64,000 bases of DNA, taken from positions 16,243-80,242 of the forward strand of contig QANT01006790.1 of the NCBI GenBank assembly GCA_003254885.1. Reading direction: 5' to 3'. Source of the stretch: Purshia tridentata (lineage: Eukaryota > Streptophyta > Magnoliopsida > Rosales > Rosaceae). Position 1 is the first letter of the stretch, and the number at the start of each line of letters is the position of its first letter. The position numbers and the translations under genes are program-made. Below, piece by piece: positions 1 to 11,031 of the stretch. Under the pieces are notes generated by a model, which did no database searches, was not told the DNA's origin, and saw only the letters and a program-made list of their open reading frames with translations.

Positions 1-529
1 ATGGGCTGAATGCTGTTCCATTCTCACACTTTCCTTTCCATCTTTCTGGCACTTCTGACATTCCCTTATCATTAAAGCTCTCACTCTCTGGCCAAATTCC
101 TGTATCAATAATTCCTATGATCACATCTTTGCCATATGACGCAGCAGACCATAGGCCAGAGTTATATTTGAGTCCCAGAAACTTGGGGCTATGTGTTGTG
201 AACAACTTGCCAAAAGACTCCGGGTATGTGGCAAAATGAGCCGGAGATTTCTGTAATTCAGACAGCTGAGAGGGTGTGAGCCTGGCACTGAAGCCATGCA
301 TGACATGGTTGTATGAGTACAACAACATTTTATTGTCATGACCTTCAGGAGATGATGACAATGATTTTAAGGTGGACCTGTGCCATGTCTCATGGGTTAA
401 GAAATATGCAGGTTTGTGGGAATGGTCCATGTGGATGATGTATGTCTGGGATTCCTCAGCATTTGACTCTGCATTGTTGATTTGCAGTAATATTAACAGT
501 AACAGAAAGATCATATTGTAGAAATCCAT
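1..529 (-). CDS. Subtilisin-like serine protease (subtilase, SBT1 type), 5' part only
   Basis: Reading the minus strand from the ATG at 529 gives an uninterrupted 176-codon frame that leaves the window at base 1, so only the N-terminus is seen. The start is followed by a hydrophobic signal peptide (about residues 4-20), then an I9 inhibitor propeptide containing YIIHMD (about residues 30-35), and then the start of the S8 catalytic domain. The catalytic Asp lies in IIDTGIWPESESF (Asp about residue 142). The His, Asn and Ser of the active site would be outside the window. Family members are secreted apoplastic endoproteases. The gene is arranged head to head with a second subtilase 2.75 kb away, suggesting a local duplication cluster. 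The two proteins are clearly diverged, so this is not a recent copy. Whether the gene is intact cannot be judged from this window. Confidence 0.9.
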   Translation of the reverse strand, partial: MDFYNMIFLLLLILLQINNAESNAEESQTYIIHMDHSHKPAYFLTHETWHRSTLKSLSSSPEGHDNKMLLYSYNHVMHGFSARLTPSQLSELQKSPAHFATYPESFGKLFTTHSPKFLGLKYNSGLWSAASYGKDVIIGIIDTGIWPESESFNDKGMSEVPERWKGKCENGTAFSP

Positions 530-2607
530 CTTTCTGATGATGGGCTTAATGCAGAGGAGTTGTGGGATATGCAAAAAAATAGAGAGGTTTGTGAGCTTTA
601 TAAGAAACATGTTGGATGATGTTAATCTTCCTTGTTTAATTGCAAAACGTTACGTTCAAGTCCATGTTTAATTAGTAATATTCATTCTCATCGATGCTTC
701 CTATGCCAACTTCTTGACTATGAATTATACAGCATTTTATTTGGTTTCCTCTGTTTGCATCAAAAGGGGTTGGTCCATTTCATTAGCCAAAACAAAAAGG
801 TTACTAGGTCAGTTCGTTGCTATTTAGAGAAATTGGACTGGCGTCCTTTTGTCTGATGTTAGGTGCCTTGGCTATTTACTCTTAATCATTACTATTAGTT
901 TTGATCATTTGCTAAGTAGGCTTTGCACAATCTGTTTAAACTATGCTGCTAGCTATCCATTTATCCAAATCCTTCTCCTCCACAACCAAGCAAACACATC
1001 TACACTGTGCAGAGCATTGTATCACTACCATTTGGTATATGATATATCCAAGTCCATTTCAACCCCAAAGTTTGTCATTATCATGTGGAACAAATGCAAA
1101 TCATATTTTGGCCTAAGAATACATGCAGCCAAGAAGACGATTCGACTTTGTTTACACAATGTGTGTCGCAGTTGGAACTCATTTGGGTTCCATATGAACT
1201 TCGTCTAAACATTTGGGCCTCAGCCAATATGGGTAGCCTAGTGGATCATCCAAAAATATCGTTTGACATTTTGATCCTCGTAGTTTAGTAGTTGTTTCAA
1301 TTTCGTTTCCATCGTTTTAATTTTTTTAATGAAGTCGAATAATATAAATGAAACTGAAACAAGGGTCAAACTAAAGTGACCAAAATGATCATTTGGTCGA
1401 TTAACTATATACAAGAAGTCTAACATCAAATCTCATCTCTATCGAGGACTTAATGGTATTATCATCACACTCAATCAATTTTGTAAGTTAAGAGTAAGTA
1501 ACTAAAAGAAATTGCATTACAACTTGTTTTCCTTCCCCATTTCTTTGGTAAGGATTAAAAACCGTACAAACTGGGTTCACTAATTTTACAAATGAAAACA
1601 AACAATTACCAAATGAATCATGATTCAATCATTTGTTGGGTTGATCCTAAACAATTAGCACCTGTTTTTATCATTTCTTGAACATAAAAAAAGTTCGCTT
1701 CGAGTGCTATTACCATGAGATGTACTGATTTTTCTCCAGTGCAGAATATAAAAATGTAGGATGAATTCGAGATGTCGTTTGAATGCTAACTCAAGCCCGC
1801 ATGTTCTGTCCTGCATTAGAAAAGACTCAACCTCAACATTTAAAATAGACACTACAATGAGGTGACTTGTAACTAAAGACCAGCCAGTTGACTCTGTAAC
1901 TTGCAATGCTCATCATGATAATGCACAGACCTTTCATAAGTTTCTTTTTATAGAATCTCTATGTTTGGTTGCACTTTGCTCCTACCAAGGGAAAATGCAA
2001 CACTGGTCCATAATATTAATGGTGAGCCAAAGCAACCACATTCCCTTGATATCCTTGGCACACTCTATTTCAGGCTCTGTAAATTTATGGTACTGTCCTT
2101 CATGAGTCAAATGATAGTAAGTACGTAACCTGACTTTTGAGAATAACGTTCTACTGATTTTTCGGCAGTGATATTTTCCTCACTCAGAGGAATATTCAAA
2201 ATTATGATGAATCAAGCGTTTAATATTTATAATTTATAATAGAAAGATTGATTAATGTTGTGAGAGTTGGCACATGGTAGGCTCAAATGCGACAATGAAT
2301 GCAATTTCTGTCAACCTCAAGCTGACCCAAAGTGCCGTGATGTTTTTGTGTTACACTTCGTGGTTGGATTCGAAAGAAACATTTTAGCGAGAAAGTTAGA
2401 GCCAAATGCTCACGAAATTTCTCTTCGAATTTGAAAGTGAGAGGTACATATGCGTTCACTATTTTTGTTAATCATATTGATATATACGTCTTCCATTTGC
2501 AATTGGATTATTGGCATGCGTAGGTCACCCAATTCACCATACATATGCCCCTCTTTTGTGGTGGTCCATACATTGAAAATGGTATCATATATATATAAAT
2601 CTTTCAA

Positions 2608-2905
2608 TGAGGCCCAACATAAGTTGTTTTGTATTAATTCGAATAATTCATTTTTACATATTCATTGATAGATAATCTTTACAAGAAATTAGTCAAATCA
2701 GAAATTATTTATCTATTTAATTTTGATCAAACAAATAAACGAACTAAATATTTCTATGAAATCGTCCATTTGTTTGATCAAAGTTAGATAATCAAATGAT
2801 TTTTGATTTGACTAATTTTTTGCAAAGATGATCTATCAATAAAAATGTAAAAATTGAACGATTTGGATTGACACAATATGACTCATGTGGGTCCCACAAG
2901 GGATC
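2608..2905. mobile_element. Foldback MITE-like inverted repeat
   Basis: The sequence from about 2649 to 2735 is closely matched by the reverse complement of about 2772-2855. Shared blocks include TTTTTACAT, TTGATAGAT, AATTAGTCAAATCA and TTTTGATCAAACAAAT. More weakly matched arms continue outward to roughly 2608 and 2905 (GGCCCAACAT against GGACCCACAT). The centre is a short AT-rich loop. No ORF lies inside and no target-site duplication was resolved. It is best read as a non-autonomous DNA transposon that can form a long hairpin. Family unknown. Confidence 0.65.
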
Positions 2906-3195
2906 CTTCATTTAGCACTAAATAAGAGATTCCTCGTTAGAAAGTGACTGATATATATTGTTGTTGGGCCTTGCCCAGATCAACGGCCCTAATCTAGTGT
3001 GTGAAAATTGGTACTACAACACACAGATGTTAAAAGAGCATGATGACTAGAATCCATAGGTTAGGGGAGTGTGTAATTTTTGAAGTCAAGCAATCCATTA
3101 TATCCAGATCATGGACACCAATCACACAGAGGTTGAGGGGTCCCCAACTAATTATGTGATTCCATAAGGACAAGTCGGATCAATCAGATGGGCAA

Positions 3196-3204
3196 TATAT
3201 ATAT
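3196..3204 (+). promoter_or_regulatory. TATA box of the plus-strand subtilase
   Basis: A TATATATAT run at 3196-3204 lies about 75 bp before the preferred ATG at 3279. Transcription starting 25-35 bp downstream would begin near 3225-3240. The in-frame ATG at 3204 would then lie upstream of the transcript, which supports the start at 3279. Confidence 0.5.
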
Positions 3205-3278
3205 TGAGCTTCTCCCATACTCATAAATTTTCTATGAGTACCAAACTTTACAATTGCATTCTAAACTTTCACTCAACT

Positions 3279-5603
3279 ATGGCTAGTACTATTCATCACG
3301 TTCCCTTCTATTTGTGGCTTTCCATTGTCACCCTTTCAGTACAGCTTGCAAATGTGTCCACCTTGGCTGATCAATCCCACAACTATATCATCCACATGGA
3401 CTCATCAATGATGCCCAAAGCCTTTGCTGATCACCATTCATGGTGCTTGGCCACAGTGGCCTCTGCAATAGGCAAATTTAGGCCTAGTACCAGCACAACA
3501 ACCTCCTCTTCTGCCTTCTCTTCCAAACTCATTTATAGTTATACTCATGCCATAAATGGGTTCAGTGCAAGTCTCTCTGTTCCTGAGCTTGAGGCCTTAA
3601 AAAGCTCTTCAGGGTACATTTCTTCATTCCCAGACTTACCAGTAAAACCTGACACCACTCATTCGTCCAAATTCCTTGGCCTCAACACCAACTATGGCGC
3701 GTGGCCGGCATCAAATTATGGCAAGGACATCATAATTGGGTTGGTGGACACTGGGGTTTGGCCAGAAAGCGAAAGCTTTAACGAAGATGGGATGTCAGAA
3801 ATCCCACCAAGATGGAAAGGGAAGTGTGAAATTGGTACCCAATTCAACTCTTCAATGTGCAACAAAAAGCTCATTGGAGCTCGCTTCTTTAACAAAGGAC
3901 TCATAGCCAAAAATGTGACTGTTTCTATGAACTCAACAAGGGACACAGATGGCCACGGGACCCACACCTCATCCACGGCGGCTGGAAACTACGTGACAGG
4001 CGCATCTTACTTTGACTATGCTCAAGGAACTGCCAGTGGCATGGCTCCTCGGGCACATGTGGCCATGTACAAAGCTCTGTGGGACGAGGGTGCTCTGACT
4101 TCTGATATAATTGCTGCTATTGAGCAAGCAATTATAGACGGTGTGGATGTGCTATCCTTGTCATTTGGGTTAGATGGTGTTGCTCTGTATGAGGACCCTG
4201 TTGCCATAGCCACATTCTCCGCCTTGCAAAAGGGTGTGTTTGTGTCGACCTCGGCAGGAAACGAAGGCCCTTTCTTCGGTACCTTGCACAATGGAATCCC
4301 TTGGGTTCTCACAGTTGCTGCTGGCACCATCGACCGCGACTTCCAAGGCATTGCACATCTTGGAAATGGAGACACTGTCACGGGGTCAACTCTTTATCCA
4401 GGGATTAATTCATCCTCAACCCAAATCCCAATTACTTTCATGGCTGCATGTGACGATCTCAAAAAATTGAAGCAGGTCGGGAACAAGATCGTGGTATGCC
4501 AGGACAAGAACGACACACTAAACAACCAATTCAACAATGTTCATAGTGCAAAAGTTGCCGGAGGTGTCTTCATTACCAACAACACAGACTTGGAATTGTT
4601 CCTCCAAGCCTCATTCCCCTCAATTTTTCTCAATCCAAAACAGGGCGAGAAGATCAAAGATTACATCAAGAGCAACCCAAATCCAAAAGCAAGCTTGGAA
4701 TTTCAAAAAACACTTGTTGGTGCCAAACCAGCACCATCTACCACTAGCTACACCTCTAGAGGGCCATCCCCAAGCTGCCCATTTACTCTCAAGCCTGACA
4801 TTATGGCTCCCGGGTCACTAGTCCTGGCAGCATGGCCTAAAAACATCTCGGCTGTCACAATTGATAACCAAGAACTCTTTAGTCCCTTCAATTTGTTGTC
4901 GGGCACATCCATGGCGTGCCCGCATGCAGCTGGACTAGCTGCGCTTCTCAAAAGTGCACATCCAGAATGGAGCCCCGCTGCTATCAGATCGGCCATGATG
5001 ACCACATCAGACACATTAGATAACACAATGGGCCCAATCATTGACATTGGGGACAATTCTCAAACAGCTAGTCCTCTAGCCATGGGAGCCGGACATGTCA
5101 ATCCCAACAAGGCTCTAGACCCAGGACTCATTTATGACGCCACCATACCCGATTACATAAACCTTCTCTGTGCACTCAACTACACCAACAAGCAAATCCA
5201 AACCATCGCCAAAACGGCGTCGTTTAGCTGCTCCACACCCTCCCTCGACCTCAACTACCCTTCTTTCATCGCCTTCTTCAACGCCAACGACTCGACCTCG
5301 GGCTTACAAACCGTTCGGGAATTCCAAAGAACAGTGACCAACGTAGGAAAGGGACAGTCGAGTTATGTGGCCAGCGTGACGCCCATCAAAGGGTTTGAGG
5401 TTCGAGTTGTTCCGAACAAAATTGAGTTCAAAAAACAAGGCGAGAAGCTGAGCTTCAAGCTCAGTATAAAAGGGCCGGGACTCATGAAAGAGCCGGTGGT
5501 TTTTGGGTATCTGAGTTGGGTTGACGTTGAAGGTAAACATGTGGTGAGAAGCCCCGTCGTGGCCACTAGCCTCAGCTCAGATACAGTGTCGCAGCATAAC
5601 TAA
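3279..5603 (+). CDS. SBT1.9: Subtilisin-like serine protease, SBT1.9-like
   Basis: Single-exon gene of 774 aa, the usual length for plant subtilases, most of which are intronless. Order: signal peptide (about residues 1-30), I9 propeptide with YIIHMD, then the S8 domain. The catalytic Asp is in VDTGVWPESESF (residue 157), His in DGHGTH (226), the oxyanion Asn in SAGNEGP (328) and Ser in GTSMACPH (544). A PA-like insertion lies between Asn and Ser, and a fibronectin-III-like domain closes the protein. All catalytic residues are present, so it should be an active secreted endoprotease of the cell wall. The open frame extends upstream to an ATG at 3204, but that codon overlaps the TATA box. The ATG at 3279 also places the signal peptide correctly. 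It resembles SBT1.9 of Arabidopsis most closely among those I can recall. The physiological substrate is unknown. Confidence 0.93.
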   Translation: MASTIHHVPFYLWLSIVTLSVQLANVSTLADQSHNYIIHMDSSMMPKAFADHHSWCLATVASAIGKFRPSTSTTTSSSAFSSKLIYSYTHAINGFSASLSVPELEALKSSSGYISSFPDLPVKPDTTHSSKFLGLNTNYGAWPASNYGKDIIIGLVDTGVWPESESFNEDGMSEIPPRWKGKCEIGTQFNSSMCNKKLIGARFFNKGLIAKNVTVSMNSTRDTDGHGTHTSSTAAGNYVTGASYFDYAQGTASGMAPRAHVAMYKALWDEGALTSDIIAAIEQAIIDGVDVLSLSFGLDGVALYEDPVAIATFSALQKGVFVSTSAGNEGPFFGTLHNGIPWVLTVAAGTIDRDFQGIAHLGNGDTVTGSTLYPGINSSSTQIPITFMAACDDLKKLKQVGNKIVVCQDKNDTLNNQFNNVHSAKVAGGVFITNNTDLELFLQASFPSIFLNPKQGEKIKDYIKSNPNPKASLEFQKTLVGAKPAPSTTSYTSRGPSPSCPFTLKPDIMAPGSLVLAAWPKNISAVTIDNQELFSPFNLLSGTSMACPHAAGLAALLKSAHPEWSPAAIRSAMMTTSDTLDNTMGPIIDIGDNSQTASPLAMGAGHVNPNKALDPGLIYDATIPDYINLLCALNYTNKQIQTIAKTASFSCSTPSLDLNYPSFIAFFNANDSTSGLQTVREFQRTVTNVGKGQSSYVASVTPIKGFEVRVVPNKIEFKKQGEKLSFKLSIKGPGLMKEPVVFGYLSWVDVEGKHVVRSPVVATSLSSDTVSQHN

Positions 5604-5976
5604 CTTGTCTACTGCGTAGCATGTGATGATTTCCCAATTTGATATATAAATTAAATAAAATTTTCACGTCAAGGATATTCTCATATTCAGGCTACAACGC
5701 TGGCTATCAATCATTCAGATTATTGGTTTAAGCTTAGTTTATCAGTCATGAACAAATCATTGGAACTTGGAAAATATTCAGACAACGATAAAAATAAACA
5801 GCACATATATTTTCAATTATTTAGTAGTTGCGTGTGGTGTCGTCATGTGATTCAAAAGGGCCCAATGTCGACGTCGTCATTCAAAACAGGATGACCAGAT
5901 TATGTGACTTGATAATTAATTAAATCCTTATATATGTTTGGTACGAAAGCACAGCGTGACATAGTATTATTAATTA

Positions 5977-6341
5977 GGATTTTTTTACGTAAATACCACA
6001 TGGACTATAGGGATATGCTCTCGTATCACCCAAATTTTTTATTTATTATTTACCACTTCAAGTTATCAATATATACCTTCAGTCAACTTTTATGTTAAAT
6101 CATTAACCTTTTTCTCCAACTTCTTAATTTACCTTTAAAAAGTCTTTGTTTTTCTTGATTATACTTAAGAGCAAAGTAGAAAATTTGAGAAAAAAGTTGA
6201 TGATTTAATAGAAAAATTAACTAGAGGTGTTATATTGGTACACATTAATAACTACAGGTGGTAAATAGTAAAAAAAAAATTAAATTAAATGGTACGGGAG
6301 CACACCCTCTATAGTTTAGGTAATATTTAGATAAAAAAGCC
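5977..6341. mobile_element. Foldback MITE, 365 bp, with 7-bp target-site duplication
   Basis: The left end (GGATTTTTTTACGTAAATACC) matches the reverse complement of the right end (GGCTTTTTTATCTAAATATTACC), and the similarity continues for about 150 bp per arm, for example ACTATAGGG...TGCTC near 6006 against its complement near 6310. The element is flanked by TTAATTA at 5970-5976 and 6342-6348. There is no coding capacity. The long arms and flanking duplication indicate a non-autonomous class II element. A 7-8 bp duplication would fit hAT or a Mutator-like family, which I cannot decide. Confidence 0.8.
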
Positions 6342-7777
6342 TTAATTAGCATACTTTAAATATACAGTTTCATCTTTTAGCTCGCCATGCAATTATTTAA
6401 TCATGATCACCTTCAATCATCGCAGTATTAAATGAATAGTTGTCCCAAATTGATGAATTAATTATAAGGTTCCATGCATGATTATATTGTACTTAGCGAT
6501 GGTAGTCAACAGGACTCAAACAAAAATCTTCTTTTATATAATTAAACAATTATTATTAACAACTTGCATTCATTCGCATATGTCTGGTTATGTGAAGCCA
6601 ACGATACATCGATTCCATAAATGGCAAATTAAAAAAACTGTTAATTAAATTGTTTTTTGTAGGGCCATTGTAATTCTCTCTCCAATTCCTATCGATCTCT
6701 ATGAAAAGCTGAGGAAGATATAAGACTTGAATAATAAAAAATAATAAAAGTTGAGAGAAGAAGATTGATACAATTAGCATCTTCCTCATGGCCAAAAAAA
6801 AAAGAGACAACTTTTCTTCCTAACTTAACATTTCATGGTTACATAATTGCTACAATGCTAGATATTGAGAAAGGACTTTAGTACGGACGAATCAAATATA
6901 GTGAGGTTTCCTTTAACCAAAAAGTTGAAGGATATGATGTCAGAAGTGGGTTAAATATAATTTATTTATTTTTTAATTCATACGTGAATTTATATTTTTC
7001 TTTGCAAAAATGGATATAATCTTTGTATTTATGTGGTTAACATTTAGATGAGCAAGATATTTTTTCCTTTTTCCTAAATTTGGGATTTAAAGCGAGGATG
7101 ATATCTATTATCTATGATCTACTAGCTTTAGATGTCTGGTTGAACTTTATACATTTCTTTTTCATGGGTGTTTCAATAATTGGAGGTGGGAAGAGTTGGA
7201 GCCAAAGAAGGTATTTTGTGTGTACAAAGCACTTGAGATAGGAATCAAAAAGAAAGTTACACCACGTCCCATTACGTAAGCAACAAGCAAACTCACATGG
7301 GCGTGGGAGTGGGACTGCCTCCATTTATCCTACTTTTCTTCACTATGGAAATTGCAAATATATATATATGAGGCATTATTCTCCGATACATAAAGGAGGT
7401 ACGCAACGGATGCAGAAAAAATATCACAACCACATAATTTTACAATATTAGTGAAATTCTGTGGTTGTGATACTTTTTTTGCACTCAATCTACATCTCTC
7501 TCCGCACCAAAAAACCCCCATATAAATGAGCATGGCGGATCTGTCATGCCCAATGCATATCCAATGAAATATGGTCCATGATGACGAAAATTATGTTCAT
7601 GTGTCTGGTCCACAAAATTGAGAGTAGCTATGAAACAAAACAAAACCTCACGTACAGTGATAATTCATATATGCAACTATATATATATATGCTGATGAAA
7701 GCTTACGAAGTTGGATCCATCATTTTGTCAGTTATCCCACAATTCTATTAGTCAACTCAATGATCTAACAATATCCC

Positions 7778-7899
7778 TATTATCTCACCGTCTTATATAT
7801 ACATATATATATATAAACTTGATTCGAGCCCAAAAATAGACTATTATCTCACCGTCTTATATATACATATATATAAACTTGATTCGAGCCCAAAAATAG
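7778..7899. repeat. Tandem duplication, ~62 bp unit
   Basis: CTATTATCTCACCGTC begins at 7778 and again at 7841. The two copies end with the same CCCAAAAATAG. They differ mainly in the length of an internal (AT)n tract, so this is a recent tandem duplication. Confidence 0.85.
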
Positions 7900-9068
7900 T
7901 CATAAAAAGAAACTGGAAATAAATAATGGACCATGATTTTAGGGAGATGTTAGAAAGATGATGAATGCGCAACGCCTTCTCTAATGGGAGTGTGTAATAC
8001 TTCTTTTTTTTGTGGATAAATTTTGAATTTTTTTTACGGTTATAAGGCACCGTTTAGCGATATCTCAGTTCATTTAGCAGACCCCGGCCCAGCTGATTCA
8101 GCCCATAGGCTAACACGAAACCAACATTAAGATTTGGACCAGACTTCCCAATAATAACCCCAAAAGGATTCTGAAAGACCACTAGACAACCTCAACCTTA
8201 AATGTTGTGAAGGACTTCATCACAGTTGGGTCTTGGCCCAAAGAAAGGAAGATTTGGGTGATAATTTTGATAGTTTTATTTTAACTTTTTTTGTTTTTCA
8301 GTTTTTTTTTTTTCAAAACATATAAAATATATTCAGAAGCACTAGATCAACTCAAAAAATAATGGAGTAGGGAGGACAAGGGGCAGCAACTATGTTCAAG
8401 TTTTGTTGTGAACAAATTTATTTATGGTCGGTATTCATTGGCATGGTAGGTTAAACATAAATAAAGACCAGCTACTTTTCTTGGCTAACATTTTCCCCAT
8501 TTACTAATAATATTGGAAAGTTTTGAAAGAACAAAATAAAACAATGGGTTCTGCATGCTTTACCTAATATTTGTTTAGTTGGTTTGCTTTTACATGAGGT
8601 TGCTTTTTCTTTTTTTTTTTGCCCTGAAATATTGACTTTCACATTAATGCTCTATAATTTAATTCATGGGTTACTTATAAGTAGGATTACAATTGGTTCA
8701 CCTTTGACTACTGTTGAAAGGGTAGGAATGGCACTAAAACGTATGGTGGAACATTAAAATGTAGCTAATCAAATTTCCATATAACAATTAACAAATTAAT
8801 GGCACATGCATTAGATTTGTTTTGTTGGTGATTCCAGATGCATTACATATTACATGTTTTGAGCATATAACAAAGTATATATGCACCATGCAACTTTTTT
8901 TGGTCGGCCCATTCAATTCTTCACATGGATTCACATGTTTATGCGGAGCCCACATTTACTAACTTATTTTCATATGTATATTATAAATATCTCAATTTGA
9001 CAATTTGTGGTAATTGGAAACCACCTGGAATAAATTGACAGGTTAAGCTAAACTTAATGAAATAATTA

Positions 9069-9093
9069 AGAGAGAGAGAGAGAGAGAGAGAGG
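9069..9093. repeat. (GA)n microsatellite
   Basis: About 12 uninterrupted AG dinucleotides, followed about 75 bp later by five TTTTA units. Simple-sequence repeat, about 800 bp upstream of the LEA_2 start codon. Confidence 0.95.
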
Positions 9094-9890
9094 GTCAAGT
9101 TCACGCCTATTCTCATTTCATCACATAAAGAAATCCTATTATTATTAACCTAATATAAGTCTAACTAATTTTTATTTTATTTTATTTTATTTTACTCACT
9201 AATTGAAGGGAATTGTCCTAATAAAAAAGGTGGTGAAATAGAAAGAGCCATCCTAATTTAATTTAGTTTTTGCTTTTAATTTAATTGAAAATTTTGTAAA
9301 ATAATCTTGTGGGAAGTGCGATAGTTCCATATAAAACTTGTCCAAATGTTATTTCACGGTATAATACATGTTGATTATGGGAAAAGGACTAAATTGATTG
9401 AGCAACAAATTACAAATATGGTGTCTTCTCATTTATTTATTGGAGTCGTTTTAAAATCTGTAGAATATAATTGATTTTAATTTGATACGGCTATTGTCAT
9501 GTTGCGCGCGCGGTGCCAACTGTGATTTGGCTGTCAGTTAATTAGTTCCTCGCTGTTTCGTCTACCGAATTCTTCACTGTGCCACTTGTTCAACTAAAAA
9601 GTCTAAAATAATGATAATAATAATAATTTAACCAAAAAAAACTCACACGGTGACACCCACCGGACACGTCACACGATCACAATTCACAAACATTAATCAC
9701 TCGCACTTTTGTCTTCCTCTCGATCGCGGTAAGGTATAATACACGTTACAGTAAGCCTCCATTTCTCTTTTTATTGGCAAATTAAACCTCCATTTCTTAA
9801 TTACACACTTCTCACATTCTCAATTCTCAAACCAACTCCTCCATTAAATTCACACCCAAAAACAAGAAGAAGAAGACCCACCAAAACGCA

Positions 9891-11031
9891 ATGCACGCCA
9901 AGACCGACTCGGAGGTGACGAGCCTCGCGCCATCGTCCCCGACCAGATCTCCGCGCCGCCCGGTCTACTACGTGCAGAGCCCCTCACGCGACTCGCACGA
10001 CGGGGAGAAGACCACGACGTCGTTTCAGTCTACCCCAGTGATCAGCCCCGTCGGGTCCCCACCCCACTCTCACTCCTCTTTGGGCCGCCACTCCCGAGAG
10101 TCCTCCTCCAGCCGCTTCTCCGGGTCGCTCAAACCCGGATCCAGAAAGATCACGCCCAACAATGACGGGTCTCGGGGCGGTCACCACCGAAAGGGTCAGA
10201 AGCCCTGGAAGGACTGCGCCGTCATCGAAGAAGAAGGCCTTCTCGAAGATGAAGAGCGTGAAAAGGGCCTCATTCCTCGACGCTGCTATTTCCCCGTTTT
10301 CATTCTCGGCTTCTTCCTTCTCTTCTCTATGTTCTCTCTCATTCTCTGGGGTGCCAGTAAGCCCATGAAGCCCAAGATCACCATGAAGGTCAGCTCCATT
10401 TCATCGCATTCAAGCTTACAGCTAATTAATTCACTTTCTGGGTCATTTTTAATTTGCTTTAATTTTGTATATTTCAGAGCGTTACATTTGAGCAGTTCAA
10501 GATTCAAGCGGGTTCAGATTCCACCGGAGTGCCAACTGATATGATCTCCGTCAACTCCACAGTCAAGCTCACATTTCGCAACACCGGCACATTTTTCGGC
10601 GTCCACGTCTCACCAAAGCCTATAGATCTGTCATACTCCCAAATCACAGTAGCCTCCGGAACCGTAAGTCAGCTTTCTGTTTAAACTAATTACATGCTTA
10701 ATTCATTTTTGACATGGGAAATTGTAATTAGTAATGAGTGGTTTTCCAGATTAAGAAGTTTTATCAGTCGAGGAAGAGCCAGAGATCAATCTCTGTGTCA
10801 GTAATCGGTGATCAAATTCCGCTGTATGGGAGCGGAGCGAGTATGAGCACCACAACCGGCACGACGACGCTGCCGGTGCCTCTGAAATTGAACTTCGTGA
10901 TTCGATCTAAAGCCTACGTTTTGGGCAAATTGGTAAAACCCAAGTTCAATAGACGGATCGAGTGCGATGTGACTTTCGATCCTAAGAAGCTCAACGTTCC
11001 GATCTCGCTCAAAAATTGCACGTCTGATTAA
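9891..11031 (+). CDS. Single-pass membrane LEA_2 / NHL-like (hydroxyproline-rich glycoprotein family) protein
   Basis: Three exons, 9891-10388, 10478-10663 and 10750-11031, all joined in phase 0, give 321 aa. The N-terminal ~130 residues are Ser/Pro/Arg-rich and cytoplasmic in style, with the VYYVQSPSRDSHDGEK segment typical of this plant family. One transmembrane helix follows (about 133-153, YFPVFILGFFLLF...). The rest is a LEA_2-type beta domain (NSTVKLTFRNTGTFFGVHV, then an IKKFYQSRKSQ segment), expected to face the apoplast or lumen. Donors GTCAGC and GTAAGT and acceptors TTTCAG and TTCCAG support the model. Members are loosely linked to plasma-membrane and cell-wall stress responses. 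The exact function is unknown, so no symbol is given. Confidence 0.88.

Larger units (their letters stand above)
530..3278. other. Intergenic region between divergent subtilases
   Basis: AT-rich spacer holding the promoters of both subtilases. I see no convincing gene. At 1254-1410 there is a weak inverted similarity (an ATTTTGATC-like block near 1268 and its degenerate complement near 1380), which may be an old MITE. A stronger foldback lies at 2608-2905 and is listed separately. Confidence 0.6.
5604..9890. other. Intergenic region 3' of the subtilase
   Basis: About 4.3 kb of AT-rich sequence without a recognisable gene. It contains a foldback MITE (5977-6341), a tandem duplication (7778-7899), a (GA)n run (9069-9093) and a TTTTA pentamer repeat (about 9168-9194). 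The last few hundred bases are the LEA_2 gene promoter and leader. Confidence 0.6.

Noticed and set aside
849-1208. 119-codon open frame
   Set aside because: No family resemblance and not bordered by plausible promoter or splice signals.
3204-3278. N-terminal extension of the subtilase from the ATG at 3204
   Set aside because: That ATG overlaps the TATATATAT box, so it should not be in the mRNA. The signal peptide starts properly from the ATG at 3279.
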